64,000 nt of DNA from Tenrec ecaudatus (Eukaryota > Chordata > Mammalia > Afrosoricida > Tenrecidae): NCBI RefSeq assembly GCF_050624435.1, contig NC_134543.1, forward strand, positions 124,649,475 through 124,713,474, in the 5' to 3' direction. The notes beneath the pieces were generated by a model. It worked only from the letters and a program-made list of their open reading frames with translations, was not told the DNA's origin and did no database searches. The position numbers and the translations under genes are program-made. This document shows positions 33,405 through 43,469 of this stretch, piece by piece. Positions within the stretch are counted from its first letter, which is position 1. Each line of letters begins with the position of its first letter.

Positions 33405-34700
33405 GGGGGTACCGAAAAAACCCCAAGAATTTATTTTTATTTTTTTCCTTCAAAGCTAAGGATTTAAATTATTTTACAAACCTTATTACCTTCAATTACT
33501 CTCTGTTACACTTAATACATCTGTCAACTCTGTGATTCCATTCTGGAAAACACTGTTCAAACTCATCTGTTTAGATGGCTGATAGCAGCTCCCTCATTTT
33601 TTTTTCCTCACCTCTTCGATGTCACCAAATCACTGCCCTTTCATGTCCCTTTTCATTCACAGAAACAAAAAGAAGTCCTACCGAGCAAGGTCAGGTAAGT
33701 AAGGTGCGTGGGGCAAGAGAGGCATTTTATTTTTTGCCCAAAACTGGTGAACTGAGCTGGCTGTGTGTGTTAGTCTGGGTACTTTAGAGAAACAAATCCA
33801 CAGAAACTCATGTATAAGAAAGTTTTATGTAAAGGTTAAGTACACATCATGAAAACATCCCAACCCAGTGCTGCCCAAGTCTACAAGTCCAACATACACC
33901 CAGTAACCCAGATGTCTAATACCAATCTACAAAGTCCTCCTCCAACTCACAAAACACACGCAATGATGCCAACTGCAGGAGGAAAGCCAAGTCAGTGAAT
34001 GTGTAAGCATCTCAGCACTGGCAGGGTTCTCCCACGGGTGCTCCAGGGGTAGGTCCATGCGGCTTCTTCTCAGTAATGTCTTGCAGGAAGTGAGCCTTGC
34101 CAACTAAAGCAGGGAACTGGCTAAGGCAGCTGCACCCTGGCCCAACCATCAGAAAGCAAGAGACCTGAGAACTAGAAAGGTGAGGCTCACTGAGTCATTT
34201 ATTCCTCCGCCCTTCAATTAACCCCACATGTGTTTATCAGCCAGTTTGGCAAAATAAGCTAACTACTTCACTGTGCAAGCAGGTGCATTGTTGTAGTGGG
34301 AAAACCAGTCTCCCGTCTGCCATAAATCTGACCTTTTTTTTTTTTTGTCATACACTGTTACGCTATCTTTTCAGAACCTCTAAATAGAAAGCTTGATTAA
34401 CAATCTGACCTGGTGGAATGAACTCCAAGTACACTATGAGTTGACGTTTTCAGCCATTCGGGAAGTTGACAGGTGTCCAGAACAAGGTTTGTCATCAGTT
34501 GACATTTCACCTTTTTTGAAATGAGAAAACCACTTGTACACTTGAGTTTTTCCCATAGTGCTGTTCTTGTAAGTTGTGTTCAACATCACAACAGTTTCTG
34601 CGGCATTTTTCCTCAGCAGGAAACAAAATTTCCCAGCCACAAGCTATTCTCTTAAATCAGCCATCACAAAAAAAAAAAAATGACATTAAAGTGAAACTGC
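33405..34700 (-). pseudogene. Mariner-family transposase, broken, split by a solo LTR
   Basis: Minus strand. The N-terminal helix-turn-helix region is open at 34640-34434 and reads mariner-like segments such as 'KNAAETVVMLNTTYKN', 'TQVYKWFSHFKKGE' and 'DDKPCSGHLSTSR'. After an internal deletion, 34306-34274 reads 'FSHYNNAPA', matching the conserved FHHDNAPAH block with the catalytic Asp changed to Asn. The LTR of copy C is inserted right there. On its other side the C-terminal part resumes (the PHPPYSPDLAP region, decayed) down to about 33440. Tc1/mariner transposases cut and paste DNA at TA sites. This one has stops, frameshifts, a deletion and a lost catalytic residue, so it is dead. The terminal repeats were not resolved and the ends are approximate. 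Confidence 0.8.
33766..34270 (-). mobile_element. Solo LTR, MaLR/ERVL-like, copy C, inside mariner
   Basis: 505 bp, antisense, from 'tgtgttagtctgggtacttt' to 'aagctaactacttca'. A perfect 5-bp TSD 'ctgtg' (33761-33765 and 34271-34275) confirms a clean insertion into the mariner transposase. Confidence 0.92.
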
Positions 34701-35735
34701 TTTTACAAAAAAATTCAGTGTGACCAGAGGGAACCTTCCCGGGAGATGCCAGTGGGTTCAGTAACGCAGCGCAAATCGCTTGGTGCTTGCCTAAGTGGGG
34801 AAAAGGCGTGCTTTTGAAAGCTCTGCCCAGCATAATTTCGGTTTTGGGGGGTAGTCCATCAGTAAAAGTACTTCACTGGTCTCTAACAAAGCTTTTGCCC
34901 AATGCCTACACTTGCCACCCTGAACTGGCTAATCCCTATATCCCAGCTGCCTCTGAGCACCCTCTTTGATCACCAAAAGCCAACCTGGGAGGCAGCCCTG
35001 GAGGTGGTCTTGAGGACAGACAACCAAGGGAACTCTTGGCTCCAGGAAGCAAGAGTATTTGGGTACCTACGGTCCCTGGTTGTCACCGTGGGTGGACAAG
35101 GGATTCAGTGGCCATAGACTGAGGGGCTTTCAACAGGTGGCCACCAAATCCTGAAACCCAGGGAAAGCCTGAGAACAGGTTGTTGACCTTGCATTGCGTT
35201 ACATGACCAAGTAGTATGCCCTCTGCCCCCTGGACACTTCAGACAGGGAGCATTGTTTTTATTTAATGCTCACAAATGTTCAACGGACTATTGATCACCA
35301 ATTCCTGCCAGAGGACTAAGGCTCAGGGGATGCTTTTGGCTCACACTCACATAGGATTGAGGGCAGAGGTAAGATTTGCACCCACTGTCTGACCTGGGCC
35401 CAAGTTCACATACATTCCCCAGTTCTCACTTCCCTAACCTATGGGGCACTTTGCTTAGAGCTGGGACAACTGGAGAAGCAGGGTATCAGCACCCCTTACA
35501 CTGACACATAAGACCAGATGCACAGGAGCCATGCGCTGGCCAGGGAGTTCAGGCCTGTGGACCAGTAGGCCCTGCTGGAGAAGGGCCCAGACAGGAAACC
35601 CAGGGTTGACCGGACCTGGCCTAAAGCCAGTGATAAACTCATTCCGAGGCCAGCTCTGAGGTGTGTTGAAGGAACCTGGCCTGGGGCTGGGGGTTCAGGC
35701 TCAGCTGTCCTGTCAGGTTTTGCCACCACAGACAC
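34701..35735. other. No gene; one MIR-like piece
   Basis: At about 35240-35400, 'ttaatgctcacaaatgttca' and 'gaggtaagatttgcacccac' are an antisense MIR. The remainder, including overlapping minus-strand frames at 35496-35912, shows no motif. Confidence 0.4.
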
Positions 35736-35737
35736 AA

Positions 35738-35902
35738 TGCCACTGAGTTGATCTGACCTGTAGACCAGAGTAAACTGCTCCCTGGGGCTTCTGAGGCCGT
35801 GCGGGAACAGATGAACCACCGCACAGAGTTGCTGAGGGCTCTGAAACACTGACCCTGCAGGTAGCGGCCCATGTGTGAACCACGATGCCGCTGGGGCTCC
35901 TA
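35738..35902 (-). mobile_element. AfroSINE, antisense, diverged
   Basis: 'atgccactgagttgatctga' (tail), 'ctccctggggcttctgaggc', and the head 'ccgctggggctcct'. Confidence 0.68.
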
Positions 35903-36635
35903 ACTCTGTCACCCCAGCATCCCCTCAATCCTCCCCTCCTTGGACTCTGCCCTACTGGCTGGACAAAGGCTCTGACTTTGCAGGGATATAATCTACCAGA
36001 AGATGCTGCTGTTAGCACCGCGCCTGAGGATCACAACAGTTCTGGGAACATGTGGCCTGTATCCCATGACCCTTCCCCGCTATTTGTCAGCCTTGGGATT
36101 CAAAACTACAACCTAAAACACCCCTGCAGACACCAGCTTCACAAGTCGGTATCAGTCGCCGCACCAACTTTCAGGAGTGCAAACCCACGTGCACTGAAAT
36201 GGAAGTGGGCCCCAGAGTGAGTGATTTTGGAAAGCTGACGACTAGGCCTTTCTTCTGAGGCACTTCGGGGCAAACCCAAACCTCTGCCCTGCATGTATTA
36301 GCCAATTACAGCACACATGGACACCCCCACGTCCTGCGGAAATAGTGGCACTTACCATGATTATTGGCGCTCTGAAGTCCCCCAATCGCTCTAGAATGGT
36401 TTTCTTTCTCCTGCTCTCCACCCTTTCCCATCTCTGAGGTCCCCTTCTCGGCACTGTCCAACGCCTGCGAGGCCTGAGGGGAACTTCGCCCACAGATGGG
36501 TAGTTCTGGGAGCTGAGCTGAGCCAGGACGCCCTGCTGACAAGTGAGCGAACACTGGTGGCGTCCTGTGTGGCTTCCCACATGCCTGCTAGGGAAAAAGA
36601 CACAGGAGGCGCAGTAAAAGCAAAAACAAAAGGCA
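35903..36635. other. No gene recognised
   Basis: Open frames on the minus strand (36652-36242, 36750-36391) overlap in different registers and carry no domain. No repeat is recognised. Confidence 0.4.
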
Positions 36636-36639
36636 AGCA

Positions 36640-36762
36640 AACCCACTGCCATGGCGTGAATCCTGATTCATAGTGACCCCCAGGAGAAGCAGCTGGTGGG
36701 CCTGAACCACTGACCTTGAGCTTTGCAGTCCAACACCTACCTGACAGCACTGCCAGGACTTA
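36640..36762 (-). mobile_element. AfroSINE, antisense, shortened
   Basis: 'acccactgccatggcgtgaa' (tail) is followed directly by 'gaagcagctggtgggcctga' (B box). The central body is missing. Confidence 0.75.
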
Positions 36763-36767
36763 TCTCC

Positions 36768-36976
36768 CCAACTCCAAACTCACTGCCATCGAGGCCAGGC
36801 AACTCAGAGCAACCCTATCAGGCCAGCACAGAAGTGCTCCTGCAGGTTTCTGAGACTGTAACGCTTTCCAGGACTAGAAGGCCCTGTCTTTCTCCTGCAG
36901 AGTGGCCGGTGGTTTCGAACAGCTAACCTTGAGGTTAGCAGCTCCATGAATAACCTCTAAGCCACCAGGAGCCCTA
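36768..36976 (-). mobile_element. AfroSINE, antisense, near full length
   Basis: 'aactcactgccatcgaggcc', 'ggtttctgagactgtaacgc', 'ccggtggtttcgaacagcta', and the head 'aagccaccaggagcccta'. It is arrayed head-to-tail with the preceding copy. Confidence 0.88.
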
Positions 36977-37732
36977 GGGCTCATCTTAGCAGGTGTTTAT
37001 TGAGCAATTACTTAAAGCAAGGCCCTCTGGGAGACTTCGCCGATGTCCCACCAAAGCCGAGAAGAAGGATTTAACTTGGAAGGGACACTTCCTGGGCAGA
37101 GCTGTCATGTAGTGACCTCTTAGCTGCAGCCGTTGACCCTAACTCTTTTTGTTCCTCACAACCAGAGTCAGGAGGACACAAGGAAACAAATGGCAGAGGC
37201 CAGAACAAAGAGAGCCCACAGAATTGCAAACCAGTATGAAAACCAGATGCCCTGTTGAGCTGTGGTTTGCCTAGCAATCACATCAGAGTAGCTGAGATCC
37301 CCCCATCCCCCTCCCCCTCCCTGGGTGAGCTCCCTGAGGAATGGTCTGCTGCTTCCTGGGGTCTCCCTGCTCACTCCGAAAATCCCTCAAAGGAAGCCTG
37401 AGAGCAGAAGATCCCTGCCATGTTCTGGGGCCCAGGATCACATTGACAGATGGGTCCATGGGGTCCCAGGGGTGAGCCACCGGCTTCTATGCTCCTGAGA
37501 CAACAGCCTAGAAGACCCTCGGGGGCAGCTCTACGGTCGCGGGGGGCTGCCATGAGTCGGAGGGGTTGATTTTGTACATTGTAGATTGTAATCCTGATGC
37601 AACTCCCAGTTTATCATTTGCTTTTTTATCTTGTTCATGACATTGTCCTATTCTTTCTTCTCTTTAATGTCAAAACATATCTTTGTCTATAACTTCTAGG
37701 TTTATTACCTTGGTTTAAAAGATATTGCTACT
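36977..37732. other. No gene; short L2 and L1-like pieces
   Basis: L2-like 'ggtgtttattgagcaattac' occurs at about 36991. From 37560 an AT-rich stretch ('ttatcatttgctttttt') looks like an old L1. It continues after the hAT element, whose 8-bp TSD begins at 37733. Confidence 0.45.
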
Positions 37733-37855
37733 CTCTAGGTCAGGGGTCCCCAAACTTGTAAACAGGGGCCAGTTCACGGTCCCTCAGACCTGTTGGAGGG
37801 CCAGACCATAGTTTAAAAAAAAACTATGAACAAATTTCTATGCACACTGCACATC

Positions 37856-39236
37856 TTTTTTAGCAGGGGTGGGGGTGGGAGAAAAGTCCACTTATATTGG
37901 TATCTTGGGTATCAAATCTAAGAGTCGGAGGTGTGGGCAGTCAGGCGCCCAGGATCCTCCCTCTGGGCCCGTTCAGCCAAGAGTACGTTGTGCATGGAAA
38001 GCAGGCCGAGAGGTTCCCCTGTGCCACGCACACTAAAGTACAGGCACGGAGCTCCCCGAAGTCAGAGGTTCTGAGAAGAAGATGAAGGGGTGGAGCAGGA
38101 GAGGGTGGGGAACAGGGCTGAGGTGGGCAGGAGGGACTTGAACACTTGAATGTCCAAGAGGGGAGGCTCTTCCTTCAGGAATGCTGACCACATGGGCCAA
38201 CCTGCGATGGGGAGCAGCATACGGAAGGTCGGGCGCCTCCCAGGGGTCTGAAGAGGTCACCTCGACCTTGCAGGAACTCCTGGTGCAGCCAGAGCGAGTC
38301 CAGGTGGAAGCGCGGCTCCCCCAGGCGCTCGGCCGTCCTCTCGTACGAGTCACAGTACAGGCGGCCGCTAGTCTCTGAGACACAGTGTTTGCAGGCCATC
38401 GGGCCAGACGAAGCGGTCGGAGTTTTCCAGCAGTAAGTTCATCACCCAGATGCGAAGGGAGATGCTGGGGGCGAAGTACACCACTGTCAGGAGGGTGGCG
38501 CCTTTGAACTTGTGGAACAGGAGGCTGACCAGCCCCGCCTGGAAGACGATGGTGTTGAAGAACATGAGGCAGAGGATGCTGCTGCTGAAGGGAAGTGCAG
38601 CGCCCTGGAGGGTGACGAGGACCTGCTGGAGGACGGCAGCTGTTCGGAGCTCCGAGAAGGAATTGCCAAAGAGGTCAGAGGTCAGCAGTAGGAACTGCAG
38701 GAGCACCAGGCTGTAGTTACTGGTCTGGAGCATCTTCCTCCTGCCCTCTTGGGCTCCAGGGGCGCATTCCAGAGTTTTCCAGAAAACAGCTCCTGCCTCG
38801 AGCACCCACACAGAAGAGGGGGCCTGCAGTCCGAATCAGGGCTGTTTCGCGCTCTAAGGCATGGATCTCAAAGAGCCATCCTCGGTTGTCATGGGGACGC
38901 CTTCCTGGCTTCCGGAAACCAGATTTCAATGCCGGAAGTGCCTAGAGGACAGCCATTCCACCTCCATCCTGGGCGTTAAAGTCGCTGTCCTGGTCCCCCT
39001 GCTGACCAGAGCCTCCTGTCCCGCTGTGGGGAGCTGCAGGATGGGACAGGCCCGTCACGGCGCCTCTGGTCCCTGGCACCTGGGCTAGGGGTTAGAAATG
39101 CCAAGGAGGAATGCACCTGGGCTAGGGGTTAGAAATGCCAAGGAGGAAAAGGAACAGGCGCCAGGGAAAGGCAACCGGCACCTTGGAGCGCTGCCCTGCG
39201 GCAACACGCGGTTTGGACTTCATTTCCCAGGGGGCC
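37856..39236 (-). pseudogene. TMEM138: TMEM138 processed pseudogene (retrocopy) inside a hAT
   Basis: The parent encodes a four-pass membrane protein of about 162 residues linked to cilium assembly. On the minus strand the copy starts at ATG 38733 and reads '[11 protein letters not shown]', then hydrophobic spans with '[14 protein letters not shown]' and 'LLFHKFKG', then 'VWPDGLQ'. Near 38385 the frame shifts, continues as 'SQRLAA', then shifts again to '[18 protein letters not shown]' and 'QEFLQ' by about 38262. The native stop is out of frame. No introns interrupt it. About 400 bp of 3'UTR follows down to a short T-run at 37856-37861, the remnant of poly(A). About 500 bp of 5'UTR extends to 39236 and begins with 'ctgggaaatgaagtcc', a promoter-proximal motif type, so the copy is close to full length. 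Short flanking repeats ('ctgcacat' / 'ttgcacat') fit a TSD inside the hAT. An upstream in-frame ATG at 38811 is incidental. It is not expected to make a working protein. Confidence 0.9.
39077..39148 (+). repeat. Tandem duplication, 37-bp period, in retrocopy 5'UTR
   Basis: A 35-base block beginning 'cacctgggctaggggttaga' occurs at 39077 and again at 39114. It is identical in both and is followed by different dinucleotides. The duplication lies within the 5'UTR part of the TMEM138 retrocopy. Confidence 0.95.
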
Positions 39237-39364
39237 TTGCACATATATTATTTTGAAGTTAAAAACAAACAAACGGCAGGCTGGATAAATGTCTTTGGTG
39301 GGCCGCATGTGGCCCGCGGGACATAGTTTGAGGACCCCTGCTCTAGGTAATATACAAAGGAGCT

Positions 39365-39535
39365 CTGTTGACACCGCAGATGAATGCATTGGGCTGACCC
39401 ATGAGGCCGGCGGTTCAAACCCACCAGTCACTCCAGGGGAGCGAGATGAGACTTGATGCTCATGTGAAGACTGACAGCCTTGGAAAGCCATGGGCAGTTG
39501 TCCTCTGTTGTCCAGGGTTGCTTTGAGCCAGACTG
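39365..39535 (+). mobile_element. AfroSINE, sense
   Basis: 'ggccggcggttcaaaccc' (B box), 'ctgacagccttggaaagcca', and a diverged tail ('ggttgctttgagcca'). Confidence 0.75.
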
Positions 39536-40050
39536 GTCCAACAGCTATGCATATGCTCTCCTGGACTCTCCTATGGTTTCTTCTCCTATGGTTTTGTGGG
39601 TGTTTTGTTTTGTTTTGTTGAACAGGATCTCCTGTTCTCGGGCCTCCTTTGAAGAATTTTAGGTCTTTCATTGATGGAGAATTTATTCATAACTGCAGTG
39701 TGAAGCAAGGGATTCAGCTACATTTTATTTCAGGACAAATGACCAGCTAGGGCAGCAACATCTTAAGGTGCAGTCATTTCAACTGCAATAAAATGTCACC
39801 CTTCAGTCACATAGACACGGTGACTCTTCTTCGTGTCCTGTGGTTCTAGTCTCATCTTTTCCTGTGCTGTCTTTGATTGCACAGGCTCTGTGGTAGCTTT
39901 TAATATCTTATAAAGCGCTCAAGTCCCTCTTTTTAAACTTTCCAGTGCTACATGGCCAAACCCTTGTTTTTCAGAAAGGATATGAACATTGATAGTCCCC
40001 ATGAAACTGTACTAAAATTTTATTATATTAATTTTCATTACAAGAAGAAA
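39536..40050. other. No gene recognised
   Basis: No recognised family. 39655-39830 ('gagaatttattcataactgc') may be an unlisted old repeat. The open minus frame 39671-39129 runs across the SINE and hAT end and is not a gene. Confidence 0.4.
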
Positions 40051-40055
40051 GAGGT

Positions 40056-40255
40056 CCTGGTGATATCCTGGTTACCCATTAGACTGCTAACCACAAGGTC
40101 ATCAGTTCAAACCCCAGCCACTCTGTGGGAGAAAGACAAGGTTCTTTGCTCCCGTCTAGAGTTACAGTCTTGGAAATCCACAGGGGTAGTTCTGTGCTGT
40201 CTTATACGGGTGCTGCAAGTCAGATTGACTCAATGGCAGTGGGTTTGGTTTTGAG
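40056..40255 (+). mobile_element. AfroSINE, sense, near full length
   Basis: 'gtcctggtgatatcctggtt' (head), 'ggtcatcagttcaaaccc' (B box), 'gttacagtcttggaaatcca', and tail 'attgactcaatggcagtggg'. Confidence 0.9.
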
Positions 40256-40257
40256 TT

Positions 40258-40402
40258 TTGGTGGCATTGGGGAATAAGCATTGAGCTGCTTACTGAAAGG
40301 TCAGCAGTTCAAACCTACCAGTTGCTCCTCAGGAGGAGAAGGAGGCTCTTTATGTGTTGGAATCTCCTCAAAGGCAGTGAGTTTGGCTTTGGTGGATATC
40401 CA
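40258..40402 (+). mobile_element. AfroSINE, sense, internally deleted
   Basis: Directly after the previous copy. The head and B box ('ggtcagcagttcaaacctac') join to the tail ('caaaggcagtgagtttgg'). Confidence 0.82.
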
Positions 40403-40554
40403 AGAATTTAGAATAGTATTCTATGTATTTCATTTTTGTTTCAGATTTTCAATATTAGTATAGAGAAAAACTATGTTTTTAAAAGGTTTATCTCAGTACC
40501 CAGTACTATTTTTTAAGTTAATTTTGTTTACTTTCTTTTTTTTAAAAAAAAGAA

Positions 40555-41290
40555 AGCTCCTAACTGGAAATGCTTGGGGATTTGGGGGTGCCACCATGGC
40601 ATTGGCAGAGGGAGAAATTCATTCTTCCATCTCCAAAATTTCTGTGCCACTTTGATTGATGGCACCCACTGGAGTCTCCAAGCAAGTTGGATAACAATGG
40701 GGTAGTGGACACCCTTGCCTCGGTCCCTGACTTAAACGGCAGTGTTTTTAGCATGTCACGGTAGCACTAGTTCGTGATTTCCTCATATTCTTCAGACTTT
40801 TATTGGGCAAGGTTACTGAATTTTATTGGAATGCCTTGTCAGCCTCTGTTGATCTGATCACATGCTGGTCTCGATTGTTCTGCTGATTAATAAAGAAGGA
40901 AAAGTCTACGTAAAATATTAGCATTGTGTCAAAAAGACAATGCACTTTGCTCCAAAGCCTCTGTCCCGGATGTGAGGGTAGGTCAATACATATATTCACA
41001 GATGAGATCATTTCTTTTCACTTTGGGACTAATTGTATCAGGCATGAACCCATTCACACTTTCTGTCTGTTACCAATGCTCCTTAGGCTTTACCAAGAAG
41101 TCCTCCACTTCTTCTGGGTTTTCAAACGTGTTGCTGTGTTGTTATACCTGCATTTGTCTACGATGGTTTCCATCTCTCCTCTATCCATTGTTAAGCTTCC
41201 TTCTCATCTTCATTTGCATTTCAGTATTTTTTAACCTTAATTGGACCTTTCAAAAATGGAAATTATTTTTTAGCACTGGAAGGTGGCTAT
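40555..41290 (-). mobile_element. L1 ORF2 fragment (reverse-transcriptase region), antisense
   Basis: Antisense L1 ORF2 phrases: 'ggtagtggacacccttgcct', 'attggaatgccttgtcagcc', and 'gaagtcctccacttcttctg' in the same order as in mammalian L1. Stops are frequent. It shows that ORF2-bearing L1s exist in this genome, in contrast to the ORF2-less element at 56.9-61.6 kb. Confidence 0.72.
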
Positions 41291-41671
41291 TTTAAATCTT
41301 AAATGCGCTTTTAATGACCAAAGTCCTGTGGGCCACTCTCCCATCTTGACCCACCTCTCTCATCTTCAGAGGGGACACCACCACTGTTAGAGAAGAAACC
41401 CACTTGGGCTGGGAGTTCCTCCAACACCGTCTCTGGTTCTGGGGCAGAGGGCTGGGCACTGCTGGTCCATCAAGAATGTTGAGAGGAACGGTTGGAAACT
41501 GATTGTGGTAGCAACTGTACAATTCTACTTGACGTGATTGAAATATGGAATGATGTCATATGTATTTAATCCCAACTAACAGGTTCTGGGTTTGTTTGTT
41601 TTTTAAGAATGTTGAGAGGATGGATACAGGAAAAATTTTTTAAAATATTTCCCTAAAAAATGGAAAAGACT
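41291..41671. other. No gene recognised
   Basis: No repeat or domain is visible. A short minus-strand open frame at 41522-41292 has no motif. Confidence 0.4.
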
Positions 41672-41850
41672 AGTTGTTATAAGTCAACTCCAATTCATGG
41701 GTGTCAAAGTTGAACTGTGCCTCATTGGGTTTTCAATAGATGGTTTTCTGTAAATAGATCCCCAAACCTTTCTGCCACAGTACCTCTGGATAGCCTGGAA
41801 ACTTTAACCTTTCAGTTAGCACCTGAGTGCTTTAACCATTTCCACCACCC
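41672..41850 (-). mobile_element. Long-type AfroSINE, antisense, diverged
   Basis: 'gtcaactccaattcatgggt' (tail), 'tgcctcattgggttttcaat', 'cctttcagttagcacctgag' and 'ccaccacccag' (head). Similar to 22140-22346. Confidence 0.65.
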
Positions 41851-42117
41851 AGCTACACCTTATCCCCGACAATGGTTCCAAATGATGAGGGCTAGAATAG
41901 AGATGTTTCCATTTCTCTCTAGTGCTCCCTTTCATCCTCTCTTTCCTGATTACAAAAATAATATTTCTTCATTGAACAAATAAAATATGAATAAGCAAGG
42001 AAAAGAAAACACTTTAAAGCCACCAAGAAATTACAAATCCCTCCCCCTCTCCCCAACATTCTATACGGTGAAGCTACTTTCTCTGACAGCTGGGACTTAG
42101 GGTCAACAGCCAAGCTC

Positions 42118-42245
42118 CATTATTGGCTACTTGCTAACCTCGGACAAGAGTTCTATCTCTTTTTTGCCTCAATTTCCTAGTCTGTAAAACAAAGATAATA
42201 CTGAACTTCCTAGGTTTGCTACGAAGAGTACATGAATCGATCCTA
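42118..42245 (+). mobile_element. MIR SINE, sense
   Basis: 'ttgcctcaatttcctagtct' and 'gtaaaacaaagataatactg' are the MIR core. It ends about 30 bp before the 49-bp block. Confidence 0.82.
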
Positions 42246-42275
42246 TTTTCTATTTGGATAGTAGTCAAGAGAGTG

Positions 42276-42324
42276 CCCCCAAGATCAGCTAGTGCAAACT
42301 GAGCGTGACAGCTCACCATCCTGC
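42276..42324 (-). repeat. 49-bp near-identical block, inverted partner of 1494-1542
   Basis: The reverse complement matches 1494-1542 at 48 of 49 bases. See the first copy for details. Its neighbours here are a MIR on the left and unrecognised DNA on the right. Confidence 0.8.
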
Positions 42325-43469
42325 CATCGGACATAGCAAGGGCTCGCTCAGCAGCTCTGAACTGGCAACATTTTGGTTCTTAGCCCTCTGTTCTTTTCTT
42401 GAAAGCAGATGTCTACATTAGAGACACAGACACACACCTGTCACAAAATGGCATCTGATTGCCAGTCCTTAGTGCACGTTCTTACTCTTCCAGCCCCAGC
42501 ACCTGGAGGCGGGGCTCAGCTTGCGGTCTGCACTCTCTGCTCCACACATAGCAGCCCAGGGCAGTCGGACTGGAGCCCGGCTCCCACTTAGGGGGATGTG
42601 CACCCTCTAAGCTCACCTGGGGGTTATTAAGTAGGCAGAATCAAAGAAAACTAAGTGTATGTTTTTCCTTTAAATGTAACCCATATGTCCTACCAGGTCC
42701 TCCTGGTGCAAGAATGCATCTCAGAATGAAGGAGCAGACATCACTAGTTCCAGTGTCACCGGGTGTAGATCATTCCAATGCACTGCAAAGGTATTGTTTT
42801 AAATGAGACTGAACAGGGGCAGGTGAGATGCTCACTCCATCCTCTCTGACCCCACGACACTTGTGAGGAACCCTACACTACCTCTCTGTGCTGACGTTTA
42901 TAAATAGCACCTTTTCATCTGTTCGACATGTTTCTGCCTGCCCTGCAGAACCTGGGCTCCTTGTTAACGTTCATTGCCTAGGGTCAGACACAAAGAGGAT
43001 ACTTTCAGTGTTCATTGGTCAATGAAATGAATGAATGACCTTCTGCCCAAGCTAGTAGTTAAAAGAGCACGAGCTAAACCGCAGGTCTCATGATCCCAAG
43101 CCAAGTTCACCTACTTTGCTATCCTTTCAAGAGAAATTGTAACTTGTCCTGAGCCCAAATGACTCACCAGGCCACAGCCAGTACTGTCCACTACCCATTC
43201 ATTCATTCATTCAGCAAATAGACACTGAGCGCCTGCTACTTGCCAGTTGTTTCCTCTGTTAGTTACACACAGAACTGGAGTGGCTGACCTTGATTGGAAA
43301 GTCCAAGAGGTCTAAATCATGTTGCCCAAGGAAGGAGACCTGCTTCCCTTATCACTCCTGCTACAGCCGGTCTGATAAGAGAGTCTAGAGGGATAAACAC
43401 TGATCCAAGGACTCTCTGTGCCCTTGTCTTTCTTAAGTCCTGTGTTCCAGACCCTCCGGTTCTTCCTCC
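42325..43469. other. No gene; small L2-like piece
   Basis: (ATTC)n at about 43197-43213 joins an L2-like 'cagcaaatagacactgagcg'. At 42940-43040 a MIR/L2-like antisense string ends in 'aatgaatgaatgacc'. Nothing coding is recognised. Confidence 0.45.

Larger units (their letters stand above)
37741..39340. mobile_element. hAT transposon (OposCharlie/OC1-like) carrying a retrocopy
   Basis: The ends 'caggggtccccaaact' and 'agtttgaggacccctg' are inverted repeats matching at 15 of 16. The TSD 'ctctaggt' is identical at 37733-37740 and 39341-39348; an 8-bp TSD is the hAT signature. The outer about 115 bp on the left ('ggccagttcacggtccctca') and about 105 bp on the right ('gtggcccgcgggacatagtt') belong to a non-autonomous hAT I take to be OC1-like. 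The 1.4 kb between them is not transposon: it is a TMEM138 mRNA copy. No hAT transposase is present. Either the retrocopy landed in an existing short hAT, or the hAT moved already loaded; the TSDs alone do not decide. Confidence 0.92.

Noticed and set aside
38256-38811. TMEM138 as a functional gene, or a longer isoform from the ATG at 38811
   Set aside because: No introns, two frameshifts, lost native stop, poly(A) remnant and a location inside a transposon. The upstream ATG is not part of the family protein.
39129-39671. 180-codon minus-strand frame
   Set aside because: It crosses a SINE, the hAT end and the retrocopy leader; the junctions make it a chance frame.
40926-41295. Open frames of 102-123 codons on the plus strand
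   Set aside because: They lie antisense to an L1 ORF2 fragment and are hydrophobic by composition only.
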